NCBI RefSeq assembly: GCF_014489575.1
Contig: NZ_CP060789.1
Coordinates: 2,852,001-2,916,000, forward strand
Reading direction: 5' to 3'
DNA length: 64,000 bases
Origin: Tessaracoccus defluvii
Lineage (GTDB): Bacteria; Actinomycetota; Actinomycetes; Propionibacteriales; Propionibacteriaceae
Shown: positions 35,671 through 43,194 of the stretch, in pieces
Layout: each line of letters starts with the position of its first letter
Position numbering within the stretch: the first letter of the stretch is position 1
The notes under the pieces: generated by a model
Database searches by the model: none
Seen by the model: the letters and a program-made list of their open reading frames with translations, nothing else
What the model was told of the DNA's origin: nothing
Position numbers and translations under genes: made by a program

Positions 35671-36668
35671 CACGCCCCCCAGCCGAGCGCCGGGGCCACC
35701 TCGGTGGCGAGGAGTTCGAGCGAGCGCAGCGTGATCTCGTGGCCCGGCTCGAGGGAGTGGACCTGGAAGGCGACCTCGGTGGCCGACGCGGCGACGGTGT
35801 CGCGGCGCAACTGGTCGATCACCTCGTCGGGGGTCCCGAAGACCGAGTCGGTGGCGAGCAGGATCTCCTCGGGGTTCAGACCGGTCAGGTCGCGGCCGCC
35901 GAAGCCGCCGGCGAACCGGCGCAGGCTCGGCAGCGCGGCCTCGAGGACGCGGGTGCGGTTCTCCTCGTCGACCACGACGACGGTGCGGGACGCCAGCAGT
36001 CGACGCTGGCCGCCGTCGCCGAGGGCAGCCTCGTAGACCTCGACGATCGGGGCCTGGATCTCCACCAGCGACGCGTCCGGGTTGTCGGCGGGGCGGGGCT
36101 GCGAGCGCGACAGCATGAGGCCGTCGTTGCGCGCCCCGGCCAGCGCGGCGCCGGCGGCGGAGAACGTCGCCTGCCACAGGCGACGCTCCAGGCCGGGCGC
36201 CGCCGGGTACAGCCGGTTCTCGTCGGCGCCGAGGGACCCGCCGTCGAAGGCCGTGAGCAGCGTGGCGAACTTGGCGGCGAACAGGTCGCGCCGGTCCTCC
36301 GAACGCAGCCCGAAGGCGGTGAAGCTGGCCGGCGTGCCGCCGGTGCCGATGCCGATCTCGACCCGGCCACCGCTGATCTCGTCGACGACGGCGGCGTCCT
36401 CCGCGACGCGGATCGGGTCTTCGAGCGGAAGGGTGATGACGCCGGTGCCGAGCCGGATGGTCGAGGTGGTGGCGGCCGCGGCGCCGAGCAGCACCCACGG
36501 CGACGGCAGGCCACCCTCGGCCGCGTGGAAGTGGTGCTGGGCGACCCAGGCGCTGGCGAAACCGAGGCGTTCGGCCGTGGCGATCTGTTCGAGCGCGAAG
36601 CGGTAGCGGTCGGCGGGGCTCGCATCCTCGAGCAGGCGGGTGAACAGGCCGATGCGGGGGGTGGTCAT
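35670..36668 (-). CDS. Luciferase-like FMN-dependent monooxygenase (KPN_01858-like)
   Basis: A 332-residue bacterial-luciferase-fold protein: AERLGFASAWVAQHHFHAAEGG, the LGTGVITLPLEDPIRVAEDAAVVDEISGGRVEIGIGTG core split over residues about 70-120, and a C-terminal FGTPDEVIDQLRRD. It would use reduced FMN and oxygen to oxidise an imported organic compound. The start MTTPRIGLF follows AGGAGG. Family context suggests TIGR04027. No flavin reductase gene is in the operon. Confidence 0.88.
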   Translation of the reverse strand: MTTPRIGLFTRLLEDASPADRYRFALEQIATAERLGFASAWVAQHHFHAAEGGLPSPWVLLGAAAATTSTIRLGTGVITLPLEDPIRVAEDAAVVDEISGGRVEIGIGTGGTPASFTAFGLRSEDRRDLFAAKFATLLTAFDGGSLGADENRLYPAAPGLERRLWQATFSAAGAALAGARNDGLMLSRSQPRPADNPDASLVEIQAPIVEVYEAALGDGGQRRLLASRTVVVVDEENRTRVLEAALPSLRRFAGGFGGRDLTGLNPEEILLATDSVFGTPDEVIDQLRRDTVAASATEVAFQVHSLEPGHEITLRSLELLATEVAPALGWGA

Positions 36669-36684
36669 GGGTGGTCCTCCTGGG

Positions 36685-38295
36685 TCAGATGGTCGCGTAG
36701 AGGCGGCCGGGGATGGCGTCGAGCAACGCCTGGGTGTAGTCGTGGCGGGGGCGGCGGAAGACGTCCTCGGTGGCGCCGGCCTCCACCTGGACACCCTCCT
36801 TCAGCACCGAAACGGTGTCGGAGATCTGCCTGACGACCGCCAGGTCGTGCGAGATGAACACATACGTGAGGCCCCGCTCACGCTGCAGCCGGTCGAGCAG
36901 CTCCAGGATCTGCGCCTGGACGGTGACGTCGAGGGCGGAGACGGCCTCGTCGAGGACGACAAGCTGCGGCTCGATCACCAGGGCGCGGGCGATCGCGACC
37001 CGCTGCCGCTGCCCGCCGGACAGCTCGCGCGGCAGCCGGGTGGCGTACTGCTCCGGCAGCGCGACGGCGTCGAGGATCTCGCGGACCTTCGCCTTCCGCT
37101 CGGCCGCGGAGGCGCCGATGCGGAAGTTGCGCAGGGGCTCCTCGATGATCGAGCCGACGTGCTGCCGGGGGTCGAGCGAGCCGAACGGGTTCTGGTAGAC
37201 GAGCTGCACCGCGCGGCGCTGCTCGCGGGCCCTGGCCCCACGGACGCTCCGGATCTCCCGGTCGCCGACGCGGACCGACCCGGCCGTCGGGTGGTCGAGG
37301 CCGACGAGGATGCGGCCCGTGGTGGTCTTGCCGGAGCCCGACTCGCCCACGATGGCGTGTGTGGTGCCGGGGGCGACGGTGAAGCTCACGTCGTCGACGG
37401 CGCGGAACGGCTCTTCCTGGCGGCCGCGGGAGAACTCACGGACGAGGCCCGTCACCTCAACCAGGGGCGCGGTCTCCTCGGGGACGACGACCGTCTCGCG
37501 GGTCCGGACGCTGAAGGAGGGCACGTCGGAGATCAGCTGGCGCGTGTAGTCACGTTCGGGGCTCGTGATGACCCGGGCCGTCGGCCCGACCTCCTCCATC
37601 CGTCCCTGCCGCATCACGAGGAGACGGTCCGCTCGCTCGCCCGCGACGCCGACGTCGTGCGTGATGAGCAGCACCGACGTGTTGGTGCGCAGCCGCAGCT
37701 CGTCGATGAGGTCGAGGATGCGGCGCTGGACGGTGACGTCGAGGGCGCTGGTCGGCTCGTCGGCGATGATCAGCTCGGGCTCGAGCGCGACGGCCGCCGC
37801 GATCAGGACGCGCTGGCGCATGCCCCCGGACAGCTCGTGCGGGTACTGGGCGGCGCGCCGCGGCGGGTCGGGGATCCCGACGAGCTCCAGCAGTTCCAGC
37901 ACCCGCCCCTGCACCGCCTTCGGGGAGGCGCCGTGCAGCAGCAGCGGCTCGGCGATGCTGGCCCCCACCGTCCGCAGCGGGTTGAGCGAGTTGTTCGGGT
38001 CCTGCGGGACCAGCGCGATCCGGGTGCCGCGGACCTGCCGCCAGGTGCGGCGGCCGGAGGCGAGCAGGTCGAGGTCGCCCAGCTTCACGGAGCCGCCGAC
38101 GATGCGCGCGTTGGCGGCCTGCAGCCCGATGATGGTCTGCGCGATGGTCGACTTGCCGGAGCCTGACTCACCGACGACGCCGAGCACTTCGCCGGCGGCG
38201 ATCTCCAGGGAGACGCCGTCGACGGCGCGGCGGGAGCCCTCGTGGGTGGTGTAGTCGACGGTGAGCCCGTCGACGGTGAGGATGGGGGCGCTCAT
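36685..38295 (-). CDS. Fused double ATPase of a peptide-type ABC transporter (DppD-DppF)
   Basis: A 536-residue protein with two complete nucleotide-binding domains. Domain 1 (about 1-255) has GESGSGKST, SGGMRQRVLIAAAV and LIIADEPTSALD; domain 2 (about 275-536) has GESGSGKTT, SGGQRQRVAIARAL and [12 protein letters not shown]. It serves both ATPase roles of the importer formed with the two permeases upstream. It overlaps the DppC-like gene by 4 bp. Confidence 0.93.
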   Translation of the reverse strand: MSAPILTVDGLTVDYTTHEGSRRAVDGVSLEIAAGEVLGVVGESGSGKSTIAQTIIGLQAANARIVGGSVKLGDLDLLASGRRTWRQVRGTRIALVPQDPNNSLNPLRTVGASIAEPLLLHGASPKAVQGRVLELLELVGIPDPPRRAAQYPHELSGGMRQRVLIAAAVALEPELIIADEPTSALDVTVQRRILDLIDELRLRTNTSVLLITHDVGVAGERADRLLVMRQGRMEEVGPTARVITSPERDYTRQLISDVPSFSVRTRETVVVPEETAPLVEVTGLVREFSRGRQEEPFRAVDDVSFTVAPGTTHAIVGESGSGKTTTGRILVGLDHPTAGSVRVGDREIRSVRGARAREQRRAVQLVYQNPFGSLDPRQHVGSIIEEPLRNFRIGASAAERKAKVREILDAVALPEQYATRLPRELSGGQRQRVAIARALVIEPQLVVLDEAVSALDVTVQAQILELLDRLQRERGLTYVFISHDLAVVRQISDTVSVLKEGVQVEAGATEDVFRRPRHDYTQALLDAIPGRLYATI

Positions 38296-39098
38296 CGGGT
38301 CACCTCTCGGATGGCGTTGCTGAGTCGGTTGGTCGAGAGCACGACGGCGACGACCACCAGACCCGGCAGGGTCGTGAGCCACCAGCCGGTGGCCATGTAG
38401 TTGCGGCCCTCGGCGATCAGGAGACCCCACTCGGGCGTGGGCGGCGGGGCGCCGTAGCCGAGGAAGCCGAGGGTGGCGATCTGCAGGATGGCGCTGCCGA
38501 ACTGCAGGGCGATCAGGGCGATGACCGGGCCCATCGAGTTGGGCAGCACGTGGCGGCCCAGCACCGACCAGAAGGTTCCGCCCGAACCGTACGCGGCCTC
38601 GACGAAGTCCGAGGTGCTGACGCTGACGACGCGGGAGCGCGCCAGGCGGGCGAAGGTGGCGATGGAGGTCAGGCCGACGGCGATCGCCGCGTTGGTGGTG
38701 CCGAAGCCGAGCAGGATCACCACCGACAGCGACAGCAGCAGGCCGGGGATGGCCAGCAGGACGTCGACGAGACGCATGATGATGTCGTCGACGATGCCGG
38801 GGCGGGCTCCGGCGATGACGCCGAGCAGCGTGCCCACCACGAAGCCGATCCCGACCGCGGCGGCACCCGCGCTCAGCGAGTGTCGGGCGCCGTGGACGAC
38901 GCGGGCGTACAGGTCGCGGCCCGTCGCGTCGGTGCCGAACCAGTGGAGCGCCGACGGCGGCTTCAGTGCTTCCTTCGCCGAGCCGGAGATCGGGTCGAAG
39001 CCGGTGAACAGGCCGGGGAACACCGCCCACACGAGCACGATGAGCAGGATCAGGAGGGCCACCAGCGCCCCGGGCCGCAGCAGTTCGCGCTTGATCAT
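38292..39098 (-). CDS. ABC transporter permease (DppC-like)
   Basis: A 268-residue permease starting MIKRELLRPGALVALLILL, with the GTDATGRDLYARVVHGAR motif of the DppC family and the EAA loop EAAYGSGGTFWSVLGRHVLP. Six helices are expected. Its ATG overlaps the DppB-like stop by 4 bp and its stop overlaps the ATPase start by 4 bp, so the genes are tightly coupled. Confidence 0.92.
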   Translation of the reverse strand: MIKRELLRPGALVALLILLIVLVWAVFPGLFTGFDPISGSAKEALKPPSALHWFGTDATGRDLYARVVHGARHSLSAGAAAVGIGFVVGTLLGVIAGARPGIVDDIIMRLVDVLLAIPGLLLSLSVVILLGFGTTNAAIAVGLTSIATFARLARSRVVSVSTSDFVEAAYGSGGTFWSVLGRHVLPNSMGPVIALIALQFGSAILQIATLGFLGYGAPPPTPEWGLLIAEGRNYMATGWWLTTLPGLVVVAVVLSTNRLSNAIREVTR

Positions 39099-40024
39099 GC
39101 CGCCTCCCTCCGCAGCCGGGGATCGATGACCGGGTAGAGCAGGTCGACGATCAGGTTGATGGTGACGAAGCCGACGGCGGCGAGCAGCACGACGGCCTGG
39201 ATGACGGGCAGGTCGCGGTTGGCGACCGCCTGCTCCGTCAGGGTGCCGATGCCGGCGCGGCCGAAGACGGCCTCCGTGACGACGGCGCCCGCCACCAGTT
39301 CGCCGAACAGCAGGCCGGCGATGGTGATGGTCGGAAGCAGCGCGTTCTTGGCGACGTTGCGCACCAGCAGCCACCATTCGCTGGCGCCGCGGGAGCGGAC
39401 GACGTCCACGAACGGGGCCTCCTGCACCTCGTCGAGGCTGCGGATCAGCACCTGGCTGAGCGGGGCCGAGATCGGCACGCTGATCGTGATCGCGGGCAGG
39501 ATCAGGGCCTCGAGGCCGGTGGCGCCGATGACGCGCACCCACCCCAGCCCGAAGGAGAACACCTGGATCAGCAGGATGCCGACCCAGAAGGCGGGCACGG
39601 ACACGAACAGCGGCGGCAGGGTGCGGATGAAGCCGCGGAGCCGGCCGAACGGCGGGAACGAGGCCAGGAAGGCGATCACGACGGCGACGACGACCGCCAG
39701 CGCGAAGCCGGTGGAGGCCAGCACCAGCGTCTGGGGCAGCGCCGTCACGATGAGGTCGGCGACGCGGGCGCCGGACTGCATCGACGTGCCGAAGTTGCCG
39801 GCGATGTAGTTGCCGATGCTGGTCAGGTACTGCACCCAGACCGGCTGGTCGACGCCGTAGACGCGGCGCAGTTCCTCGATCTGCTCGGGGGTGAGCCCGA
39901 GTTCGGGGTTCTGGTACCGGGCCAGCACCCCGTCGCCGGGCAGGGCCTGCATGAGGATGAAGGTGGCCGTGAAGGCCAGCAGGATCACCAGCAGCGCCTG
40001 GGCGATGCGCTTCAGGACAGCCAC
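39095..40024 (-). CDS. ABC transporter permease (DppB-like)
   Basis: A 309-residue permease with N-terminal helix (IAQALLVILLAFTATFILMQ), the LPGDGVLARY element, GVDQPVWVQYL, and an EAA-type loop near VDVVRSRGASEWWLLVRNVA. It starts 40 bp after the solute-binding protein gene and precedes the DppC-like gene with overlap. The substrate is unknown; monooxygenase neighbours suggest an organic compound rather than a plain peptide. Confidence 0.92.
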   Translation of the reverse strand: MAVLKRIAQALLVILLAFTATFILMQALPGDGVLARYQNPELGLTPEQIEELRRVYGVDQPVWVQYLTSIGNYIAGNFGTSMQSGARVADLIVTALPQTLVLASTGFALAVVVAVVIAFLASFPPFGRLRGFIRTLPPLFVSVPAFWVGILLIQVFSFGLGWVRVIGATGLEALILPAITISVPISAPLSQVLIRSLDEVQEAPFVDVVRSRGASEWWLLVRNVAKNALLPTITIAGLLFGELVAGAVVTEAVFGRAGIGTLTEQAVANRDLPVIQAVVLLAAVGFVTINLIVDLLYPVIDPRLRREAA

Positions 40025-40064
40025 GTGCGGTTCACCTCCCTCATGCCTGGCCCCGCCGCGTCGA

Positions 40065-41735
40065 TCACTTGTTCAGCCAGACCGAGTAGAAGCTCGGCCG
40101 GGCGACGGACTCCGTGGTGAAGCCCTGGACGTAGGTCTGCAAGCCGTAGACCTGCGGCTCCTCGAACAGCGGCAGCACGTAGAAGTTGGCCGTCAGGTAG
40201 TCCTGCACCGCGCCGCTGGCGGCCGCGCGGTCCTCATCCTTCGGGGAGGAGGCGACGGCCTCGAGCAGCCGGTCGAGCTCCGGATCCGTGATCTCGCCGG
40301 TGGCCGAGCTGAGGTTCTGCAGCACGTTGCGGTTGGCCGAGTGGTACTGGCTCTTGATGACGTCGTAGTCGGCGCGGGCGACCATCGAGTGGTACACCTG
40401 CACCTGGTTGATGTCGTTCGCCGCGGCTGTCTGGGCGGCCTGGTCGCCGGAGATGGTCGAGACCTCGATGCCGACCTGGCGGAGCTGGTCCTGGATGATC
40501 GTCACGACGTCGGCGGAGCGGGGCTGCGGCAGGGCGATGTTGAAGGTGAGCGCCAGGCGCTCGCCGTCCTTCTCCCGGATGCCGTCGCTCCCGACGACCC
40601 AGCCGGCCTCGTCGAGGAGGCTGGTGGCCTTGGCCTGGTCGTAGACGAGGGCGGCCGACTGGTCCTTGTAGCCGCGGGCACCCTTCGCCAGCGACGACGT
40701 GGCCAGCGGGTACGACTCGGTGAACAGGGCCTCGAGGATGGCCTCGCGGTCGATGGCGGAGAAGATGGCCTCACGCACGTGGATGTCGGTCAGCAGCGGG
40801 TGCCCGAAGCGCAGAGCAAGCGAGTTGGTGACTCCGTTGGTGGGGCGGCTGACGATCGGCAGCCCCGCTCCCTTGACCACTGCCTCGTCCGGCGCCTCGA
40901 CCTGGCGGGCGATGTCGGCCTGACCGGCCGTCAGCGAGCCGATGCGGACGCTGTTCTCGCCGGCGACGACGTAGCTGATCTGGTCGAGGTAGGCAGGACC
41001 CTGGTGCTCCAGCGACGGCGGCGCCCAGTCGTAGTCGTCGCGGGCCTTGACGACGAGCTGCGTGCCGATGTCCTCCTTCTCGATGACGAACGGGCCGCTG
41101 CCGATGATCGTGGCGGCCTGGCCGGGGCCGAAGCCGTCGGCGTCCTTGTCGAGGGTCGCGTCGGACAGTAGGCCCGAGTTGATGGTCGACACGGCCTGCG
41201 CGAAGCCGGGGGCCGACGCCTTGAAGTGGAACTTCACGGTGGTGGCGTCGACGACCTCGCCGGACTCGTAGTTGTTGATGGCCTCCGAGACGGACAGCGT
41301 CCGGTCCTTGTCGCCCTTGCCGAACAGGTCGAAGTTCTTGACGACGTTCTCCGCCGTCAGCTTCGTGCCGTCGGAGTAGGTGACGTCGTCGCGGATCGTG
41401 AACGTGTACTCGGTGGCGTCCTCGTTGACCACGGGCAGCGCCGTGGCGATCCACGGCTCCAGCTCGAGGGTCTCGGGGTTCTGATAGAGGAGGCGGTCGG
41501 TGATGTTGTTGACGATGCCGCCGTTGGGATAGAAGCCGGCCGACGGCGGATACAGCGTGTTCCACGTCTGCGGCTCGAGGTAGGTGAGGGCGCCGCCGGG
41601 CGCCGGCTCACCGGACGCAGCGGGGGTGGTCGGGTCGGTGCCCGGGGTGGCGGCGCCGCAGGAGGCAAGCAGGGCGGCCGCAACGGATGTGACGAGCAGC
41701 GTGGTCAGGCCACGCACCCACTTGGACTGTGTCAT
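40065..41735 (-). CDS. Family-5 solute-binding lipoprotein (KPN_01854-like)
   Basis: A 556-residue receptor for the adjacent importer. The lipoprotein signal ends ALLASCG (Cys26). Domain order is normal: the YTFTIRDDVTYSDGTKLTAE box near residue 110, IGSGPF, then DIHVREAIFSAID past the middle and the C-terminal YVLPLFEEPQVYG. It is the first gene of the operon and resembles the TIGR04028 family tied to the luciferase-like cluster. It also serves as an in-window standard against which the permuted protein at 13953-15593 stands out. Confidence 0.92.
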   Translation of the reverse strand: MTQSKWVRGLTTLLVTSVAAALLASCGAATPGTDPTTPAASGEPAPGGALTYLEPQTWNTLYPPSAGFYPNGGIVNNITDRLLYQNPETLELEPWIATALPVVNEDATEYTFTIRDDVTYSDGTKLTAENVVKNFDLFGKGDKDRTLSVSEAINNYESGEVVDATTVKFHFKASAPGFAQAVSTINSGLLSDATLDKDADGFGPGQAATIIGSGPFVIEKEDIGTQLVVKARDDYDWAPPSLEHQGPAYLDQISYVVAGENSVRIGSLTAGQADIARQVEAPDEAVVKGAGLPIVSRPTNGVTNSLALRFGHPLLTDIHVREAIFSAIDREAILEALFTESYPLATSSLAKGARGYKDQSAALVYDQAKATSLLDEAGWVVGSDGIREKDGERLALTFNIALPQPRSADVVTIIQDQLRQVGIEVSTISGDQAAQTAAANDINQVQVYHSMVARADYDVIKSQYHSANRNVLQNLSSATGEITDPELDRLLEAVASSPKDEDRAAASGAVQDYLTANFYVLPLFEEPQVYGLQTYVQGFTTESVARPSFYSVWLNK

Positions 41736-41825
41736 GAAGACTCCTGGGACTCAGGTGCCCGGCCCGGGTGGCCGGATGAGAGCAGTCTGAGGAGCCGAAA
41801 AACGCCGATCCAAGCCCGCGTGAAA

Positions 41826-41860
41826 TGTTGTGCAACACGCTGCCACACGCTGTAACACGG
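41826..41860 (-). promoter_or_regulatory. Regulatory repeats upstream of the monooxygenase-importer operon
   Basis: TGTTGTGCAACA (41826-41837) is an inverted repeat with 5-bp arms. It runs into ACACGCTG at 41835 and 41845 and a third partial ACACGG at 41855, spaced exactly 10 bp. This lies 91-125 bp before the first gene's ATG. The pattern fits cooperative binding of a regulator on one face of the helix. Confidence 0.4.
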
Positions 41861-41936
41861 GAATGAACCGCTCGTCGAAGCGCTTTCACACGGCGTTTGG
41901 CGGTGCCGGAACGCCCGGAGATGTCAGGCGGAGACG

Positions 41937-42251
41937 TCAGGCGGCGAGGCCCGCGGCACGCAGCCCCGACGCGGTCACCGCGCCGAGCACGACCACCAGG
42001 ATGAACGGGGCCCGCAGCCACAGCGCGACGGCCGCCACCGCGACGGAGGCGACCCTGGCGTCGAGCACCAGCGAGGTCCCCGACGCGAACGTCTGCGTGA
42101 TCACGAGCGCAGACAGCAACCCGACGGTGATGGCGGAGGCCGTGTCCGCCACGCGGGGTCGCTCCAGCAGGTCGGGCGCGACGAAGTAGCCGATCAGCTT
42201 CTGCGTAAGGGCGCCGAACGCGGCGACGAGGATCCAGAACCAGAGGCTCAT
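41937..42251 (-). CDS. azlD: Branched-chain amino acid exporter subunit AzlD
   Basis: A 104-residue membrane protein with three or four helices, starting MSLWFWILVAAFGALTQKLIGYFV. It matches the AzlD family, the small partner of AzlC in branched-chain amino acid efflux (BrnEF in corynebacteria). It overlaps azlC by 4 bp and ends 86 bp from the regulatory repeats of the divergent-facing region. Confidence 0.88.
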   Translation of the reverse strand: MSLWFWILVAAFGALTQKLIGYFVAPDLLERPRVADTASAITVGLLSALVITQTFASGTSLVLDARVASVAVAAVALWLRAPFILVVVLGAVTASGLRAAGLAA

Positions 42252-42973
42252 GCCGTCTCCTCCCCGCCAGGACGGTGGGTGAGGAGCGCGACGAGCGCGG
42301 CGGCAGCACCGGCGGCGAGGATCGGGACCCCCGCAGGCGCCAGTGGGACGGCGACGACCGCGACGACGGCGGCCACCACGCCGATCGCCTGCGCCTGCCG
42401 CTGCCGGAGCCGCGGCCACAGGAGGCCGACGAACGCGGCCGCGGCGGCGCCGTCGAGTCCCCAGCGGGCGGGGTCGCCGAGCACGTCGCCGAGCAGCGCG
42501 CCGCCCAGCGTCGCCAGGTTCCAGAACACGAACACGCCGATCCCGGCGGCCCAGAAGCCGACCCGCCGCGAGGCCGGATCCGGCTGGGCCAGGGAGACGG
42601 CCACGGATTCGTCGATCGTCACCTGCGCCGCGGCGACCCTCCTGGCGCCGCGCAGGTGCAGCAGCGGCGCCATCTGCAGGCTGTAGAGGGAGTTGCGGAC
42701 GCCGAGCAGCAGCGCGGTCGCGGCGGCCGCGGGGCCCGCTCCCCCGCCGCCGATCACGCCGATGAACGCGAACTGGCTGCCGCCGGTGAACATCAGCAGG
42801 CTGAGTACGCACGTCTGCCAAAGGGTCAGCCCGCTGGCGACGGAGAGGGCGCCGAAGGAGATGCCATAGGCCCCGGTGGCGAGGCCGACGGAGATCCCCT
42901 GGCGGACGGCGGAGCGCACGGCCTCGTCGGTCGGGGGTGTCGACGTCGCGGCCTGAGAGGCTGGGCTGGTCAC
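42248..42973 (-). CDS. azlC: Branched-chain amino acid exporter subunit AzlC
   Basis: A 241-residue membrane protein of the AzlC/BrnF family: GISVGLATGAYGISFGALSVASGLTLWQ split across the first helices, MFTGGSQFAFIGV, and LGVRNSLYSLQMAPLL. With AzlD it exports leucine, isoleucine, valine or methionine in known members. It is preceded by a 221-bp gap that holds the interspersed repeat and the divergent helR promoter. Confidence 0.92.
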   Translation of the reverse strand: MTSPASQAATSTPPTDEAVRSAVRQGISVGLATGAYGISFGALSVASGLTLWQTCVLSLLMFTGGSQFAFIGVIGGGGAGPAAAATALLLGVRNSLYSLQMAPLLHLRGARRVAAAQVTIDESVAVSLAQPDPASRRVGFWAAGIGVFVFWNLATLGGALLGDVLGDPARWGLDGAAAAAFVGLLWPRLRQRQAQAIGVVAAVVAVVAVPLAPAGVPILAAGAAAALVALLTHRPGGEETA

Positions 42974-43053
42974 TGGTCGATCACCCGTTCTTTATACCCG
43001 CGGGCCGCAGGAGGGGGCGCACAGGTCCCGGATGGTGAAACGGAAGGGGGCGG

Positions 43054-43089
43054 TCCTTCGAGACGCTCGCTGGCGCTCGCTCCTCAGGA
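43054..43089. repeat. Interspersed CCTTCGAGACGCTCGC-type repeat
   Basis: TCCTTCGAGACGCTCGC...GCTCGCTCCTCAGGA is a 36-bp unit with internal GCTCGCTGGCGCTCGCT. It is related to the hairpin units near 1.75 kb, whose right ends read CGTCTCGAAGG, the reverse complement of CCTTCGAGACG. It lies 31 bp before the RAE of helR. Confidence 0.65.
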
Positions 43090-43119
43090 ACCGGAGACTT
43101 CCAGACTATGCCCCGCCCA

Positions 43120-43154
43120 CCCCCTTGCCGCAAGGCCCCCAGAGGGTGCACAAT
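43120..43154 (+). promoter_or_regulatory. Rifamycin-associated element (RAE) and helR promoter
   Basis: CCCCCTTGCCGCAAGGCCCC (43120-43139) contains CTTGCCGCAAG, the core of the RAE inverted repeat found before rifamycin-resistance genes in actinobacteria. TTGCCG within it (43125-43130) is spaced 18 bp from CACAAT (43149-43154), so the RAE overlaps the -35 box. The helR ATG is 40 nt further on. Confidence 0.8.
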
Positions 43155-43194
43155 CGTCGCTCCCGACCGACAAGCGCCCCCTGGAGCCGCCCTG

